Virus record (IMG/VR): IMGVR_UViG_3300037042_001630
Span: 1-35,930 of that record
Length of the DNA stretch: 35,930 nt
Direction: 5' to 3' (one strand)
From: a virus
Below the pieces are notes generated by a model that was not told the origin of the DNA, did no database searches, and saw only the letters and a list, made by a program, of their open reading frames with translations. This document shows positions 22,548-30,927 of the stretch, piece by piece. The stretch's first letter is position 1; each line of letters starts with the position of its first letter. The position numbers and the translations under genes are program-made.

Positions 22548-22675
22548 TAGTTAAGGCAAATATAAGTATAATGTAGTATATCCTTACTATAAAAAACCAT
22601 TAAACTAAAGTTTTCTTTTCCTTTAATTGTTGCGGTGTCCCCATTTATGCAGTTTAAATCTACTGTATAAATCAT
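22547..22675 (-). CDS. Small ORF linking two glycosyltransferases, 42 aa
   Basis: A 42-residue frame (MIYTVDLNCINGDTATIKGK, then ENFSLMVFYSKDILHYTYICLN). Its ATG overlaps the stop of the upstream gene (ATGA) and its stop overlaps the ATG of the downstream gene (TAATG). Both couplings make it likely to be translated. A TATATTTG box on the - strand at 22556-22563 lies in its end, so part of the stretch may also be promoter-like. No family is recognised. Confidence 0.45.
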   Translation of the reverse strand: MIYTVDLNCINGDTATIKGKENFSLMVFYSKDILHYTYICLN

Positions 22676-23493
22676 TTATTATTAACGTGCTTATTAGTTA
22701 ATATATCCCTTGCCTTAAACAAATGCTCAAAGCCTCTTGCCTTATTCATTACGTGGCAAATCCTATCGTAGAAATCTACGTAAACACTTCTTACCGTATG
22801 CCTGCCACCATATAAAGTAAACATAAAGAAGTCATTTTGTAACTCGCTTAATGTCCTAGCATCTATTAGATTACCGAAAAACATAGGCTCAAAATCAACT
22901 CTAGGATTCACCCCTAACTTAATTAATGAAGCATTAAAGAACAATTCATCAGGCAAACTTAACCCCCATTTAGGTTCTATCTTTTCAGAGTTAAACCCTT
23001 TACTATAATAATCATTAGCCTGTTCAAATACTTCGTTATTCTCAAAGTAAAACCAACTAGAATTAATCATTAAGCCTTGTTCAACTCCAAAAAACTCTTT
23101 GAATGTTTCCGCATCAGTCCATTGTACATAATTATCTAGCACATTGCCTTTAAATCCATTGCCTAATAGCTTATTGAATAGCGGTTGAATATCTTGTAAC
23201 ACTAAACTATCAGCATCGATATAGAGCGTTTTATCATAGCTAGAATACTTGTAAATATTTAACTTAGCTAATGCAGGTTGAAACATTCCATCGTTAATAT
23301 AGTGATGTCGGGCTATTGTTTTAATAGAATCAAATACTAAATAATGCTCAGGTCTGTAATGCTTTTGGTGTTCATTATCGGTTACTAAGGTTATACTAGT
23401 AGAAGGGTTATAATGCTTAATACTTAAAGCAAGGTTATAAGCTCCCATTGGATAGGACTTGTTTTTTAAAGAAAGGATTATTACACCTTGCAT
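22672..23493 (-). CDS. GT8-like glycosyltransferase
   Basis: A 273-residue protein with a clear nucleotide-diphospho-sugar transferase pattern: GVIILSLKNKSYPMGAYNLA at the start, SITLVTDNEHQKHY, ALAKLNIYKYSSYDKTLYID, and the DAD metal motif (93-95) in LYIDADSLVL. LPDELFFNASL and a C-terminal GGRH motif follow. The order fits GT8-type or related retaining transferases. It is the first large gene of the island behind the promoter at 23665. The donor sugar cannot be predicted. Confidence 0.75.
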   Translation of the reverse strand: MQGVIILSLKNKSYPMGAYNLALSIKHYNPSTSITLVTDNEHQKHYRPEHYLVFDSIKTIARHHYINDGMFQPALAKLNIYKYSSYDKTLYIDADSLVLQDIQPLFNKLLGNGFKGNVLDNYVQWTDAETFKEFFGVEQGLMINSSWFYFENNEVFEQANDYYSKGFNSEKIEPKWGLSLPDELFFNASLIKLGVNPRVDFEPMFFGNLIDARTLSELQNDFFMFTLYGGRHTVRSVYVDFYDRICHVMNKARGFEHLFKARDILTNKHVNNK

Positions 23494-23642
23494 TAAATTT
23501 TAGTGTCTTTTATAATCCCGTTACCATTCCATTGTTTACCATTCTCATAGAATACTTTGTACTTTCTTACAAAACGCTCTTTAAAGGATTCTAGCCCTAA
23601 CATAAAGCATTCTGCTCTTTGTTTACTCGATGTTTTACTCAT
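23493..23642 (-). CDS. First small gene of glycosylation island, 49 aa
   Basis: A 49-residue basic protein (MSKTSSKQRAECFMLGLESF, then KERFVRKYKVFYENGKQW). It starts after a textbook leader (ACTAAAACTATG) 22 bases from the promoter's -7 box, and its stop overlaps the ATG of the GT8-like gene (TAATG). It is the first product of the transcript. No family is recognised. Confidence 0.6.
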   Translation of the reverse strand: MSKTSSKQRAECFMLGLESFKERFVRKYKVFYENGKQWNGNGIIKDTKI

Positions 23643-23664
23643 AGTTTTAGTTTTTTAGTGTATG

Positions 23665-23695
23665 CAAATATAATAATTTATTTAATACAAACAAA
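23665..23695 (-). promoter_or_regulatory. Bacteroidota promoter of the glycosylation island
   Basis: On the - strand TTTG (23692-23695) is followed after 19 bases by TATATTTG (23665-23672), matching the TTTG-N19-TAnnTTTG consensus. It directly follows the terminator of the tail genes and precedes the first island gene, so the island has its own start of transcription. Confidence 0.75.
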
Positions 23696-23725
23696 AAAAC
23701 CTTACACATTTCTGCATAAGGTTTT
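23693..23725 (-). terminator. Rho-independent terminator after tail-tube gene
   Basis: A perfect 9-bp stem, aaaacctta (23696-23704) with taaggtttt (23717-23725), and a 12-base loop. On the - strand the stem runs into a T7 tract. It ends the tail transcript just before the island promoter, whose -33 box overlaps the T tract. Confidence 0.8.
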
Positions 23726-23749
23726 CCCCTTTAAAACACACGCCAAAAA

Positions 23750-24310
23750 CTAAGTGAAAATTCCTACTGGTGCTGTATAAAGTGAAGGCATATCTTTCTG
23801 TCTCCAAGTAAACTTGTTGTTGAAAAACATATTCACGTTATTGTCATTCTGAATCGGCAACCCTCCTGTAAAGGAAATAGCTGAATCAACCCACAAAACT
23901 TTAGCACCTGCTAAACTTTCTTCTGTTCCTTTTAAATACAAAATTGCACCTCCCATTACTTTACCTCCTAAAAGTTGGTTGTAAGTGTTGATGTTGTTTT
24001 GATTTACGTTTGAATCAATAGCTGTTCCTGAACGGTCATAAGTCACCAACTTGGGTGTTCCTCCTACTATGTTTGAATCAACAGTTACTGCACTCGGTTC
24101 GTCTAAACCGATTTTGAGATTGTCAAACTTGGTAGCTCTACCTGCTGCAATCTCAGCATTTATTTGTGATGCTGAACTTGGGTCTGTTAATTGGTGGTTA
24201 CACTCTAAAAGAATAGTCCCACTAATACCAGCCAATAGCTCCTCACCGCAATCATTAAGAAGATGCGTACCTAAAGTATCTGCACAATCATAATTAACAC
24301 AATTTGCCAT
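23750..24310 (-). CDS. Major tail (tube) protein candidate
   Basis: A 186-residue soluble, beta-rich protein (AVTVDSNIVGGTPKLVTYDR, KVLWVDSAISFTGGLPIQ). It ends the tail gene run and has a strong terminator after it and a long leader before it, as expected for an abundant structural protein. The size fits a tube subunit. Four Cys fall in the first 37 residues (C4, C9, C21, C37), suggesting a metal site or disulfides in an N-terminal arm. The neighbouring 178-aa protein is the other tube candidate. Confidence 0.5.
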   Translation of the reverse strand: MANCVNYDCADTLGTHLLNDCGEELLAGISGTILLECNHQLTDPSSASQINAEIAAGRATKFDNLKIGLDEPSAVTVDSNIVGGTPKLVTYDRSGTAIDSNVNQNNINTYNQLLGGKVMGGAILYLKGTEESLAGAKVLWVDSAISFTGGLPIQNDNNVNMFFNNKFTWRQKDMPSLYTAPVGIFT

Positions 24311-24341
24311 TTTTTATAATTTAATTTTTAATCATTCAATT

Positions 24342-24384
24342 TAGCCTTGAACGAATAGGCTACAACGCATTAAGTTACAACGCA
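24342..24384 (-). promoter_or_regulatory. Leader hairpin and 9-bp direct repeats before tube candidate
   Basis: Within the 80-base gap (24311-24390) lies a 6-bp stem, tagcct (24342-24347) with aggcta (24357-24362). Two direct copies of tacaacgca follow at 24361-24369 and 24376-24384. It could be a weak terminator for the gene upstream or a structured leader. The capsid leader also carries a pair of 9-bp direct repeats. Confidence 0.4.
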
Positions 24385-24390
24385 ATATAA

Positions 24391-24927
24391 CTATAATGTA
24401 ACTACTCTATAAAAAACATAAACAGTAATATCGCTATTACCTGCTGTTGGGTTTCCTGTTGCAACTTTAACTTGCAATGCAGTATTTGTTAGTATTTGAG
24501 TTTCACCTGCTGCTGCTGCCGTTCCTGATGTGAACTTTGTAGTTTTAGTAACCGTTCCAACCAAACAAGCAGTATTCTGCATTTGCGCAGCAGTAGCTCC
24601 AGTGTTTATTAATTGCAATGACGTATTAGTAGCGTAGGCTATCGAATTATATGTCATTAATGCACTTGCTGAAATAACTTCAATAGCCGTTCCTGCCCCA
24701 GTGGCTGCCACAATTGTAAGCGGAGTACCATTTAATACCAAAATCTGAGCGGTAGTTATTGTTAAAGATGCTTTGTAGGTCAGCTCTCCTGCCGTACCAC
24801 CTATAATAGAGGTTTGTAAGTCATCAAAGTCAATTTTATAATCTACGTTACTTCTTACAACGTGGTATAAGTCGCCTGATGTAGATGAGGCTAATGCCGT
24901 TAATTGTGGTACACTTTTATCTGCCAT
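24391..24927 (-). CDS. Virion protein, tail or decoration, 178 aa
   Basis: A 178-residue, Thr/Ala-rich, beta-type protein. The start MADKSVPQLTALASSTSGDL and the YKIDFDDLQTSIIGG segment are typical of fibre or decoration proteins that bind the particle by a short N-terminal stretch. The rest (TITTAQILVLNGTPLTIVAA, ITVYVFYRV) looks like a single beta-sandwich. It could be a tail-shaft decoration or the tube subunit itself. No firm family. Confidence 0.5.
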   Translation of the reverse strand: MADKSVPQLTALASSTSGDLYHVVRSNVDYKIDFDDLQTSIIGGTAGELTYKASLTITTAQILVLNGTPLTIVAATGAGTAIEVISASALMTYNSIAYATNTSLQLINTGATAAQMQNTACLVGTVTKTTKFTSGTAAAAGETQILTNTALQVKVATGNPTAGNSDITVYVFYRVVTL

Positions 24928-24930
24928 TTT

Positions 24931-26580
24931 TTATCCGTTTATTAATATTCCGTAACCGTCTGTTTGAACTATTCTAAATGCTAAGTCATTAGCTTGTAGT
25001 AAGTAATCAGGTGGCAATGTACAAACATTTTCAGTATCAGAACAGTTAATGTTTTTAATATTCTGCGTTGTTTTGCTTACTGCTATCTTTACCTTTCCTA
25101 AGTTATCTTGACTGTCATCGTACTCTACACTATATTCGTCATCCTCTACAAAATAAGGCTCTAAATTTATGTAAACATTATCAAAACCTAAAAGCAATCT
25201 TAAAAAATCGTGTACATATTCAGGTTGTAAATCAATGCACAAATCTTTTGTCTTTCTGCCTGAGAAATAAACATTCTTTTTAGTCCCCAAACTATCTTCA
25301 AATATTGTGCGTTCGTTTTTGTACTTCGATTGACGTAACTTTGCATTTAATCTTATTCTTGGAGTGAATCCACTATTAGAGAAGTTAAACCCTAATCCGT
25401 TTTCATTGTTACACGCATTAATTAATAAGGTGCAATCGTCTGTATAGTCAGATAAAACAAATGTATTAGAAGTTGAATTACATACATAATCAGCAGGCAA
25501 AACCTCACAAGCACTAACAGTATCTATTGTTGCTGTTCCGCTAATCATTACAAATACTAAACTAAAGCTACCTGCACATATTCCAGTTACTTGTTGCGTA
25601 CCAATACCTGAGATAGTGCCTACTAAATTGTTTCCAAAGTAAACTCCTATCGTACCTGCACCTGCTGATATAGTTACTGATATACAATACGTTGTAGTAA
25701 ATGAGTTAAAAACATTTGTTTGTGTTAAACCTTGAGACTCACTAACTGAATACAATCCTACCATTGTATTTGCTGAGTAAGTCCAATGTACACCATAGCT
25801 CCAACCCGTAGAAGAACCTGTAAAAGTTCCATTTGTAATATCGGCAGGGTAGTTTTGCCCGTTAGTATTTATACATGGGTCAAGCAAGCAAATATAGAAA
25901 CAACCATTTGATAAACCTTCGGTACTCCAGTCTAGAGTAACTGTAGCTGTATTGTCTACAAATTCAAAATAAGACGGGTGCATAACATAGCTTATTTGAG
26001 ACTCAAAAGTTCCATCGCTTCTATAAATAGCAAAAATTAAGTTCGTTAATATCTCAAGAGAAGTCAAGGACGAAATACAAATATTTGTATCGTCAGTCAT
26101 AGCCACTAAAAACAAAGGATAGTTAAACACACCAAAAGGCGTATCTGCAAATCCGTAAAAAGTATATGTTCCTGTTGAGGTTATGCTTCCAATCGTTAAA
26201 GCTCCTATTAACACATCGACTTGACCTCCTACACTTATAGAATCTACTATTACAGTTACTTGGTAGTAGCCACCTGCTGTAAAGATTGATAAAAAGGTTG
26301 TTCCGCTTGTACCCGTTGCTGCACTTGCTCCCAATAAATCACCTCCAGTTAAACATAGTGTATTATCAGCAATCGCCCAATTTTCAGATAAAACATAGTT
26401 ATCAGGGTCACTAAAATTAGGGTCTACTAATATTTCTTGGGCAGAAATACAAGGCTCTAGCTCAAATTGAAACTGAGTAGTGTCGGTATTATCTACCAAC
26501 TGATTAATAGTTGTTTCATCAGTATTACAAGCGTCTACTTCGCCAAAAAATACGGGTTGATTAGGTATCCAAGTTGCCAT
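24931..26580 (-). CDS. Large Cys-rich tail protein
   Basis: A 549-residue beta-rich protein with roughly 17 cysteines. Two beta-sandwich modules in the first 350 residues (around YTFYGFADTPFGV and TGSSTGWSYGVHW) have the look of carbohydrate-binding domains. A C-terminal domain (about 400-545, with SGRKTKDLCIDLQPEYVHDF and GFDNVYINLEPYFVEDD) looks like a tail-tip or baseplate element. It overlaps the upstream gene by one base and belongs to the tail module. A host-surface-contacting tail-tip protein is the best guess. Confidence 0.5.
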   Translation of the reverse strand: MATWIPNQPVFFGEVDACNTDETTINQLVDNTDTTQFQFELEPCISAQEILVDPNFSDPDNYVLSENWAIADNTLCLTGGDLLGASAATGTSGTTFLSIFTAGGYYQVTVIVDSISVGGQVDVLIGALTIGSITSTGTYTFYGFADTPFGVFNYPLFLVAMTDDTNICISSLTSLEILTNLIFAIYRSDGTFESQISYVMHPSYFEFVDNTATVTLDWSTEGLSNGCFYICLLDPCINTNGQNYPADITNGTFTGSSTGWSYGVHWTYSANTMVGLYSVSESQGLTQTNVFNSFTTTYCISVTISAGAGTIGVYFGNNLVGTISGIGTQQVTGICAGSFSLVFVMISGTATIDTVSACEVLPADYVCNSTSNTFVLSDYTDDCTLLINACNNENGLGFNFSNSGFTPRIRLNAKLRQSKYKNERTIFEDSLGTKKNVYFSGRKTKDLCIDLQPEYVHDFLRLLLGFDNVYINLEPYFVEDDEYSVEYDDSQDNLGKVKIAVSKTTQNIKNINCSDTENVCTLPPDYLLQANDLAFRIVQTDGYGILING

Positions 26581-28571
26581 TATTGACTATTAGTTATGTT
26601 GCTTATTAATTCTAATTTAGTTTCACCATTATAATACTTTCTAACAGTTTTTCTTATCCATCCCAATTTATTTGTTAATGGTCTATAATTAAAAACGATT
26701 GATTTAGATAAATCTAACTTTAAAGTATTATATGTATCGCTTGAAATTGGATATTCAAATTCAAATTTACTTGTTTTATATGGTGTAGTTATTTCAGATT
26801 GAAAAACCCCTCCCGATGTTGGTGCAGATAAAGTTCTAAACCATGTGTATTGAACATCTGCGGCTGCAAATCGCATAACAATACTGCTATTTATTAAACA
26901 GTTCACGGGGCAATAATGAAAATAGAATGCTACTCTCACATAATCACCTACTGCTAAAGTAAAGCTATCCGTATGGCTTACTTGGTGCCACCCCATTGCA
27001 CTATAAAACCCTGTCGGAGCAGAAGGGTCTTCATTACTAGACGTTTCAAGTAGTGTGCCTCCAGAATCAAACCTTCTAAACTCGGCAAACACCTTGTAAT
27101 ACATATTGAAATTAAACCCACCAAGAAGAGTAGGTGAATAAGCTAAAGCCGTTTGAAATACATACTCGCCAGCTACTGAAGCCGTGTACCTTGAAGTTCC
27201 TGCATTATAATTACCTGCTGTATCGTAATTTGGCAATGTAAAATCGTCTTCAAATGTAATATACTCAGCAGAACGGACGTAATATCTAGCTGATGGAGCA
27301 GCAGGGCAAGGCGCACCGCCTGACGGGAAAATGATACCACCCCATGAGTTTTGTGCTATGTTCTTAGTTGCCATAAACCCAACTATTGCACCTGATAATG
27401 ATAACGATAAAGAACCATTATAGTTATATCTAGCTGATACCTCTTTATTTGTTAAACTAGCGTTATAGTAATATGGCGCAGCTAGTGTTGTTGGACTTGC
27501 TGTTTGTGTTGCCTGTGTTGTACTTGCTTCTATAAAGAAAACATTTTCATCATAAGCATCATTAGATGTTACCGAATAATAAAGCTCCTCTATAATATTA
27601 GAATCACTTATAAACTCAGCATAAAGGTCTAAAACTTTATCTATATTACATTCACTTTGTAAGTAGTATTCCTCTTGCTTAAATGATAAGAACCTAATAT
27701 ATCCAAACGAATGAATAGAGGCATTAAATGTGGCTGTTATGCCTCCGAACTTAACACTAGAATAAAGAACTTCATTATTAAACGATTGCCTTAAATCTTC
27801 TATATTGTCTATCTGTATAGAACTAGTTTGATTAAAAAAATAACCCTCCTCCTCTATTTTTATTGTTGGTCTACCATCACTACCTGTTATCATAGTGAAA
27901 GCAATAGGATATTTTTTATTAACCTCTTTAAATAAATCCTCAAAAGATATAAAAGGCGATAACCCAGATGCAGGAACTCTTATCCCCTGCCCACTAATTA
28001 AGTTTAAGTTTAAAGTAGCTAAATAAGTACTCTCAAACCCAACTAAATTATCGGACATAAACTCAATTAGAAATCTAAAGGTATCATGTACCTCAAAAAC
28101 TTTTCTAGTTACTCCTGCATAAACTCCAGTACTTGGAATAAAAAAATCTACATCAGTAAAAGTTGTTGTTACTAAAGTTTCTTCGTTCTTTGTTTTATCT
28201 GTATCAATATAAACCTTTATTGATTTGTTCCTGTAAATTCTAGCCCCAAAATTATTATCTTCAACCTCGCAATCTACTATACATTTGTTTAGATTAAATT
28301 TACATTCGGTTAAAAAAATATAACCTTGTAGTATAGTGTTAAAATTAATTCCATCACAAGAATAATCGACCTTTAATTCAACTAATTTACAAAACCCATT
28401 CTGAGTATATTGGCTATAAATATAATCAAACCCTCCAGCATTAAATTGAAGTTTTATCTCATATTTAGGTAGCAGCCCTTTTATAACATCGTCCCTCTCT
28501 ATTGTTTCAGAGAAATCAGTCCAGTTAATAGGATCTGTTACTAATGTATTATCTAAATAGAATCTAAACAT
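26580..28571 (-). CDS. Tail-tip protein (Dit/Tal position)
   Basis: A 663-residue protein encoded directly after the tape measure, where distal-tail or tail-associated proteins are found. The N-terminal ~330 residues (DNTLVTDPINWTDF, YEIKLQFNAGGFDYI, FKEVNKKYPIAFTM) look like the hub domains of a tail tip. A beta-sandwich follows (about 400-590, with YITFEDDFTLPNYDTAGNY and VGDYVRVAFYFHY) that resembles a C1q/TNF-like or carbohydrate-binding module inserted in the chain. The last 60 residues return to a compact domain. The order of domains supports a baseplate hub with receptor-contacting insertion. Confidence 0.55.
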   Translation of the reverse strand: MFRFYLDNTLVTDPINWTDFSETIERDDVIKGLLPKYEIKLQFNAGGFDYIYSQYTQNGFCKLVELKVDYSCDGINFNTILQGYIFLTECKFNLNKCIVDCEVEDNNFGARIYRNKSIKVYIDTDKTKNEETLVTTTFTDVDFFIPSTGVYAGVTRKVFEVHDTFRFLIEFMSDNLVGFESTYLATLNLNLISGQGIRVPASGLSPFISFEDLFKEVNKKYPIAFTMITGSDGRPTIKIEEEGYFFNQTSSIQIDNIEDLRQSFNNEVLYSSVKFGGITATFNASIHSFGYIRFLSFKQEEYYLQSECNIDKVLDLYAEFISDSNIIEELYYSVTSNDAYDENVFFIEASTTQATQTASPTTLAAPYYYNASLTNKEVSARYNYNGSLSLSLSGAIVGFMATKNIAQNSWGGIIFPSGGAPCPAAPSARYYVRSAEYITFEDDFTLPNYDTAGNYNAGTSRYTASVAGEYVFQTALAYSPTLLGGFNFNMYYKVFAEFRRFDSGGTLLETSSNEDPSAPTGFYSAMGWHQVSHTDSFTLAVGDYVRVAFYFHYCPVNCLINSSIVMRFAAADVQYTWFRTLSAPTSGGVFQSEITTPYKTSKFEFEYPISSDTYNTLKLDLSKSIVFNYRPLTNKLGWIRKTVRKYYNGETKLELISNITNSQ

Positions 28572-30824
28572 TTACCATTTATGATTACTGCGTTGGCTTC
28601 CTTCTATTTTCTTACCTAAGTATAAAGCTATCTCCTTATCATTCTTTCTAGTTTGCTTCATGCTGTCTAATAAGTTACCATCCTTAAAATTAAGACCCAT
28701 AGAGTTTGCTAAGTTACTTGCAAATGATTTCTCTTTGTTTTCTGCGCTCTTTTGTTGTTGAGCCTTTAATGCAGGTGCAATATAGTGGTCAAATATAAAT
28801 TGTTGCCCTTTACCGCTATTGATTGCTCCTAATAGCTTATCGTTTTTCATTGCATCGTTACGATTGATAATCATTTCATCACGTTCTGCTTCGATTAAAG
28901 TGCCTCCTTGCGAGTGCAATCGCCCATCTATCTTACCACCTTTAGCAAACTTTGGTGTAGGCTGAGACGTTATTACGGCTATTTGAACAGCACCAGCAGC
29001 AGCCGTTAAAGCAGCTAAAGCAATATTTGCAGGAGTATAAGGAATAGAACCCAATGCAGCAATAGTAGCCTGAGCTGTTGCCATTATGGTCTGTATTAAC
29101 ATTATCTGTTTATTTGCTTCAAATGTTCTACGCTTTATCTCTTTTTCTTTTTCTGCTGACCTTTTATCTAACTCCGCTTTCTTTTGGTCGTACTGTTCTT
29201 GTGTAATTAACTTAGCGTCTAATTGTTTTTGTAGTTCGTATGTTTCAGCATCGTTTACTTCTTGTGTTTCTTGTATTCTTTTATCTGCAATATTGGTGTT
29301 TATCTGAGCAATACCGCTAAGTGTTGATTGCACAAAATTCACAAACTCTTGTTCTACTTTCTTTTTATCTTCTATAAACTTTTTATACTCAGCAATATCT
29401 ATTTTATATTGTTCTGCGTTTTGTCGCATTTGTTCTTCTTTCTCTCTTTTATCTATTGCTAATATTTCATCATCGATAATCTTTTGGTCGCTTAATTCAA
29501 GGTCGTGTTGTTTATCGTTAAATGTTTTATTAATGTTTGAAATAGCATTTTGGCTAATCAATGTAGCATCGGCTCTTTTAACCCCAGCATCTATTGCCGC
29601 CTTTTCTGCAATTAATACCTCTTGTATAGCTGTCCCTCTTGCTAATTCAATTTTTTCGTATTCTGTTTTAGCAAACTCTTTTACTCTTTCTTGGTCTGCT
29701 TTTACATCTAATTTAATCAACTCATCAAGCAACCCCTGCCTTTTATCTAAAGCATCTTGTATAGCTTTTTTTTCATCGTCACTTAATTCAGGCTTAATTC
29801 TTTCTTTATCTAAATTTTTAAGCCGCTCAGCAAATTTTAGTCTTAGCTGGTATTCTGTTAAGAAAGACCGCTTTAAATTAATATCTTGAGTTTTTAGCCC
29901 TTGCTCTTTAGCATATTGTATTTGGAACTCATTATCTTGTATAGCCTTTAATCTATCTTTCTCTGACTTTTTAGAGTTATCAGCTATTTGTTCAAACTCT
30001 TTTTTATAAAAGTCTTGAGTATTAGAATTAACTTGGGCTAAAACCTTTTCAGCTTTTGTTGCACCCTCACCAAATTGCTCGAAAAAATCAACAACACCTG
30101 CACCTGATTCAATTAAAAATTGACCAACACCTACCTTAAATTCATCCCACGCAACACCTAACTTAGCTATTTTATCGGCTGTTGTTTCCGCTAAATCTCC
30201 TTGTTCTTGAAGTGATTTATTTACAATACCTCCAACAGCTTTTGCAAAGTCCCCTGTTTTCTGAAACTCCTGTTGTATTTGCTGTGCTGAAATACCTAAG
30301 TTATCTAGAATAGGTATAGACTTGCGAGAAATACCTAACACAATAGACTCAGTAAGGTAATCAACCGACTCCCCTGTTTCCTGCGCTCTTTGTGTAGCAA
30401 ACTTAAAAAGTCCAGCTAATTGGTCTAATGGAAGTTTAAAGTTATTGGCTTGTACTGCTGACTTCATTAAATTTAAATCAGAAACAGTCCCCTTTGTTGC
30501 TTTTCTTAAATCATCAAGTAATTTAGGATTATTTAGCTTATTAAATGCCTTTTCAATCCCCTCTAATTTACCAGCTAAAGCAACAGCCTCTTTCCCAAAC
30601 TGAATAACTTGAGTTACTCCAAAAGCTACTCCCAAAGCCCCCGCCATTTGTACAGCAGTTTGTTTAATAGATGCCCCTGCCGATTCAAAATGTTTTTCTG
30701 TATTTTTTGCGGAGGCTTTAGCTGTTTCATCAATACTCTTTAAAGCCTGCTCAACAGATTTTAATTGAGCCCTCATCCCAGCTACCTCAACTTTATAATC
30801 TATTATTATTTGCTCACTTGCCAT
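28572..30824 (-). CDS. Tail tape measure protein
   Basis: A 750-residue protein, the longest product in the window. It is mainly helical with coiled coils (about 1-60 and 270-560, for example ELQKQLDAKLITQEQYDQKK). A hydrophobic stretch at about 573-619 (IMLIQTIMATAQATIAALG, then ALAALTAAAGAVQIAVIT) is followed by FAKGGKIDGRLHSQGGTLIE and EMIINR, a motif common at the C-terminal side of tape measures. At about 0.15 nm per residue, the length suggests a tail near 110 nm. The upstream pair of overlapping frames is in the usual tail-chaperone position. Confidence 0.85.
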   Translation of the reverse strand: MASEQIIIDYKVEVAGMRAQLKSVEQALKSIDETAKASAKNTEKHFESAGASIKQTAVQMAGALGVAFGVTQVIQFGKEAVALAGKLEGIEKAFNKLNNPKLLDDLRKATKGTVSDLNLMKSAVQANNFKLPLDQLAGLFKFATQRAQETGESVDYLTESIVLGISRKSIPILDNLGISAQQIQQEFQKTGDFAKAVGGIVNKSLQEQGDLAETTADKIAKLGVAWDEFKVGVGQFLIESGAGVVDFFEQFGEGATKAEKVLAQVNSNTQDFYKKEFEQIADNSKKSEKDRLKAIQDNEFQIQYAKEQGLKTQDINLKRSFLTEYQLRLKFAERLKNLDKERIKPELSDDEKKAIQDALDKRQGLLDELIKLDVKADQERVKEFAKTEYEKIELARGTAIQEVLIAEKAAIDAGVKRADATLISQNAISNINKTFNDKQHDLELSDQKIIDDEILAIDKREKEEQMRQNAEQYKIDIAEYKKFIEDKKKVEQEFVNFVQSTLSGIAQINTNIADKRIQETQEVNDAETYELQKQLDAKLITQEQYDQKKAELDKRSAEKEKEIKRRTFEANKQIMLIQTIMATAQATIAALGSIPYTPANIALAALTAAAGAVQIAVITSQPTPKFAKGGKIDGRLHSQGGTLIEAERDEMIINRNDAMKNDKLLGAINSGKGQQFIFDHYIAPALKAQQQKSAENKEKSFASNLANSMGLNFKDGNLLDSMKQTRKNDKEIALYLGKKIEGSQRSNHKW

Positions 30825-30927
30825 TGTCTATATCGTCAATAAAAAGTTTAAATCTTATTAAAAAATCTTCAACACTTAACTTTAATAACTCATTATACTC
30901 TATTAAGTTATTACCCGATATAATCAT
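30814..30927 (-). CDS. Overlapping frame, possible gpT-like chaperone part
   Basis: A 37-residue frame (MIISGNNLIEYNELLKLSVE, then DFLIRFKLFIDDIDNGK) whose ATG overlaps the stop of the preceding gene (ATGA) and whose end overlaps the tape-measure start by 11 bases. It reads as a natural helical protein. It lies in the -1 frame relative to the preceding gene, and that frame is open back to a T9 run (A at 31096-31104). It could therefore be translated alone by coupling, or as the C-terminal extension of a -1 frameshift product, as in lambda gpG/gpGT. The late part reads better as protein than the early part, which favours coupling or a late slip. Confidence 0.5.
   Translation of the reverse strand: MIISGNNLIEYNELLKLSVEDFLIRFKLFIDDIDNGK

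Noticed and set aside
22556-22563. TATATTTG box as a second promoter inside the island
   Set aside because: No TTG at the right spacing, and it lies in a coding frame with start-stop overlaps at both ends.
29533-29889. + strand open frame of 118 codons
   Set aside because: It is antisense to the tape measure coiled coil and has shadow-like composition.
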